From assembly GCA_937891785.1 (NCBI GenBank), contig CALAGN010000033.1, positions 1 through 64,000 on the forward strand: a DNA stretch of 64,000 nucleotides. The letters run 5' to 3'. The DNA comes from an uncultured Octadecabacter sp. GTDB taxonomy: Bacteria > Pseudomonadota > Alphaproteobacteria > Rhodobacterales > Rhodobacteraceae. The notes beneath the pieces were generated by a model. It was not told where the DNA came from. It saw only the letters and a program-made list of their open reading frames with translations, and searched no databases. Shown piece by piece: positions 62,046 through 64,000 of the stretch; position 1 is the first letter of the stretch; each line of letters begins with the position of its first letter. Made by a program: the position numbers and the translations under genes.

Positions 62046-62981
62046 TTAGGGGAATACGCAAGGGAAATGCGTGGACAATGGTGTGTCGAGGTCAAGATTG
62101 GCCAGCGTTAGGACGCCATGGGCATCCAAACGCGCCCGCAGGGCAGGAGTGTCGGCGCAAACTTCGTCAAAAAATGCACGCAGGCCTGTGGTGCCGCTGT
62201 CATCCTCGATCATCATGAAAAGCTGGTGCATCGTCAGCCCGCCATCTTCGACTGCCTTGTTGGGGCCAAGGGAGTCACGATACGATCCCTTGGTCAGACG
62301 AAAACGATAGCTTGCCTGCCAGTCCCCCCATGATTTGGCATGCAGATGGGCAAGATCCAACCCCGGTTGATTGTTGATCCCCGTGATTTCCTGCCCGTCC
62401 TGAAACGCATTGTGGATTTGGATGGTGACGTCGGGCAGGCCGGTGCGCACAAATACTTTGCCCCCAAGATGGCTTAGAAAACCGCCCTTGGTGTAGCGGC
62501 CATAGTTTGGGTAGAACGCATTGGTGATCCGCTCGCGATCAGTGTTTTTGGGAATGAACCGTTTAAAGGCGCTGATGCCGCCAGACAGGGATTCCATCGG
62601 GCGGATACGGGTCAGGGCTGTGTCCTCCGGCACAGCGTCAAGCAAGGCATCTACGGCAATTTTGCCGACCAGAAATTCATCCACATCCATGTGGATCAGC
62701 CAATCCACCTCGACGCGGCGATGATAGGCATGGGTGGCATTAAGCGATTGGCGCACCTGATGCTTGTCGGGGTGCGGTTCGCCCAAGCGCTTCCACCACG
62801 TTGCGTCGCACATCGTCACGCGGACCTTTGGATGCGCCTTAAGCAGATCAAACGCCGCTTGGTTGTCGTCGTCCAGATAGATGAAGATCCTATGCGCGCC
62901 CTTTTCAAGGTGATAGGCGGCAAAACGCAGGATGTCATTTACGGGGGCCTTGATCGTCGCGCAGATTCCCCATTTTTGCAT
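62046..62981 (-). CDS. glycosyltransferase family 2/92-like protein
   Basis: 'CATIKAPVNDILRFAAYHLEKGAHRIFIYLDDDN', 'VDWLIHMDVDEFLV'. Confidence 0.85.
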   Translation of the reverse strand: MQKWGICATIKAPVNDILRFAAYHLEKGAHRIFIYLDDDNQAAFDLLKAHPKVRVTMCDATWWKRLGEPHPDKHQVRQSLNATHAYHRRVEVDWLIHMDVDEFLVGKIAVDALLDAVPEDTALTRIRPMESLSGGISAFKRFIPKNTDRERITNAFYPNYGRYTKGGFLSHLGGKVFVRTGLPDVTIQIHNAFQDGQEITGINNQPGLDLAHLHAKSWGDWQASYRFRLTKGSYRDSLGPNKAVEDGGLTMHQLFMMIEDDSGTTGLRAFFDEVCADTPALRARLDAHGVLTLANLDLDTPLSTHFPCVFP

Positions 62982-63045
62982 CAGTCTACTTGGGCCCTGA
63001 TCAGCAGTTCACTAAGCCAGTTGCGCATAGGGTCTTGGCAGACCA

Positions 63046-63489
63046 TTAGCCGTCGACAATCTGCGCGTAACGCATGATCGCCGACTGGAATGTCTCGGGG
63101 TCGGTGATGGCTTCGAGCGAACCGCGCAAAGAAACGCGGCTGCCTTCGATAAGCCCTGCTACGGGACTGGCAAGGCTAACCTGAAGCGAGGTTCCATGTT
63201 CAGGTGAGCCGCAGAACGGGCAAAAGCCCATATCAGAGACAAGGATGAAGTCGGAGATTTCATTTCCATCTGTCAGAGGCACGACAAATCCTGTGATATC
63301 AAAGGATTCGATGCCGTTCTCGATGGCGGCAGGAAATACTTTCCGCACCTCGTAAGTGGTGTCGGTCATGATCTCATCGATCTGTATGGCCGCGAGCAAA
63401 TCCCAAGGGGTTGCTGTTTCCGAGAAGGCAGCACCGCCAATTACCGCAAGAGGAACACATAGAGCGAGGGCAGAAACGTTGTTTTTCAT
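63046..63489 (-). CDS. secreted hypothetical protein (DUF3299-like)
   Basis: Signal peptide 'MKNNVSALALCVPLAVIGGAAFS'; 'FDITGFVVPLTDGNEISDFILVSDMGFCPFCGSPEHG'. Confidence 0.6.
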   Translation of the reverse strand: MKNNVSALALCVPLAVIGGAAFSETATPWDLLAAIQIDEIMTDTTYEVRKVFPAAIENGIESFDITGFVVPLTDGNEISDFILVSDMGFCPFCGSPEHGTSLQVSLASPVAGLIEGSRVSLRGSLEAITDPETFQSAIMRYAQIVDG

Positions 63490-63587
63490 TACACGGTCCA
63501 TTAAGAGAAGTCTCTGCGATAGTAACGTCCTGCGCCTGCGTAAACAAGCGAGCAGAAAACCCGTCAGCACGATGTTGCGCACAAGAC

Positions 63588-64000
63588 TCAGACCATCATT
63601 TCTTTTGTCGCCGTTAGGGTCACATCTGGGTAATCCCGCGCAACGCGGTCAATGTCCCATTGCAGGCGGGTCAGGTAAACGACGTCGCCGTCATTGTCGG
63701 TGGCGATGTGCTGTTTGTTGGTCTCGGCGAATTTGTCGACGGCCGCTTTAGTGCCATGCACCCAGCGTGCGGAGGTGAACTGTGATTGATCAAAGCGCAC
63801 GGGCAGCCCGTATTCAAGCTCGATCCGGCTGGCCAGCACTTCGAATTGCAATGCGCCTACAACGCCGACGATATAGCCCGATCCAAAGGTCGGCTTGAAC
63901 ACTTTGGCCGCGCCTTCTTCGGCGAATTGCATCAGCGCCTTTTCAAGGTGTTTGGATTTCATCGGATCGCCCGCGCGCACGCCTTGCAGCAATTCGGGCG
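63588..64000 (-). CDS. prfC: peptide chain release factor 3, C-terminal part (truncated by window edge)
   Basis: 'SKHLEKALMQFAEEGAAKVFKPTFGSGYIVGVVGALQFEVLASRIELEYGLPVRFDQSQFTSARWV'. Confidence 0.93.
   Translation of the reverse strand, partial: PELLQGVRAGDPMKSKHLEKALMQFAEEGAAKVFKPTFGSGYIVGVVGALQFEVLASRIELEYGLPVRFDQSQFTSARWVHGTKAAVDKFAETNKQHIATDNDGDVVYLTRLQWDIDRVARDYPDVTLTATKEMMV

Noticed and set aside
1-64000. tRNA, rRNA, tmRNA, CRISPR, prophage or IS element
   Set aside because: No convincing cloverleaf, rRNA core, array, integrase or transposase sequence was noticed by eye; tRNAscan-SE, Infernal and ISfinder searches would be needed to exclude them.

Overview
The window looks like a chromosomal segment from an alphaproteobacterium, probably a Rhodobacteraceae/Roseobacter-type genome (inferred from gene content, operon layout and protein style; no search was run). 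It is gene-dense and mostly metabolic. From left to right: an MBL-fold hydrolase; an ATP-grasp protein; a decayed aldehyde dehydrogenase; a polyamine uptake/catabolism locus (oxidase, class III aminotransferase, GntR regulator, potFGHI-like ABC transporter, glutamine-synthetase-like ligase) followed by adenine deaminase; a sulfide/persulfide oxidation cassette (SulP, DUF442-SQR fusion, persulfide-dioxygenase-like MBL, two YeeE/YedE halves, Crp/Fnr regulator); a TRAP transporter; a glmU-glmS-GNAT-DNA alkylation repair operon; gph; MmgE/PrpD; a DegT aminotransferase; a leucine catabolism cluster (ivd, MCC beta and alpha, GST); a gap of about 950 bp that looks decayed; the complete nuoA-N operon with many embedded accessory ORFs, followed by birA-coaX-rnj; a DEAD-box helicase; a glycosyltransferase; and a truncated prfC. 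No tRNA, rRNA, CRISPR array, prophage or intact transposon was recognised. The most interesting signals are: (i) a COG3743-like helix-hairpin-helix domain on the NuoE C-terminus that recurs in a membrane-anchored neighbour inside the nuo operon; (ii) small envelope-targeted ORFs and a CMD-family protein translationally coupled to nuo genes; (iii) strong dyads that look like operators for the polyamine, leucine and sulfide loci; (iv) RNA hairpins at transporter SBP/permease gene junctions; (v) an ALDH pseudogene with a hexanucleotide expansion and loss of its catalytic core.
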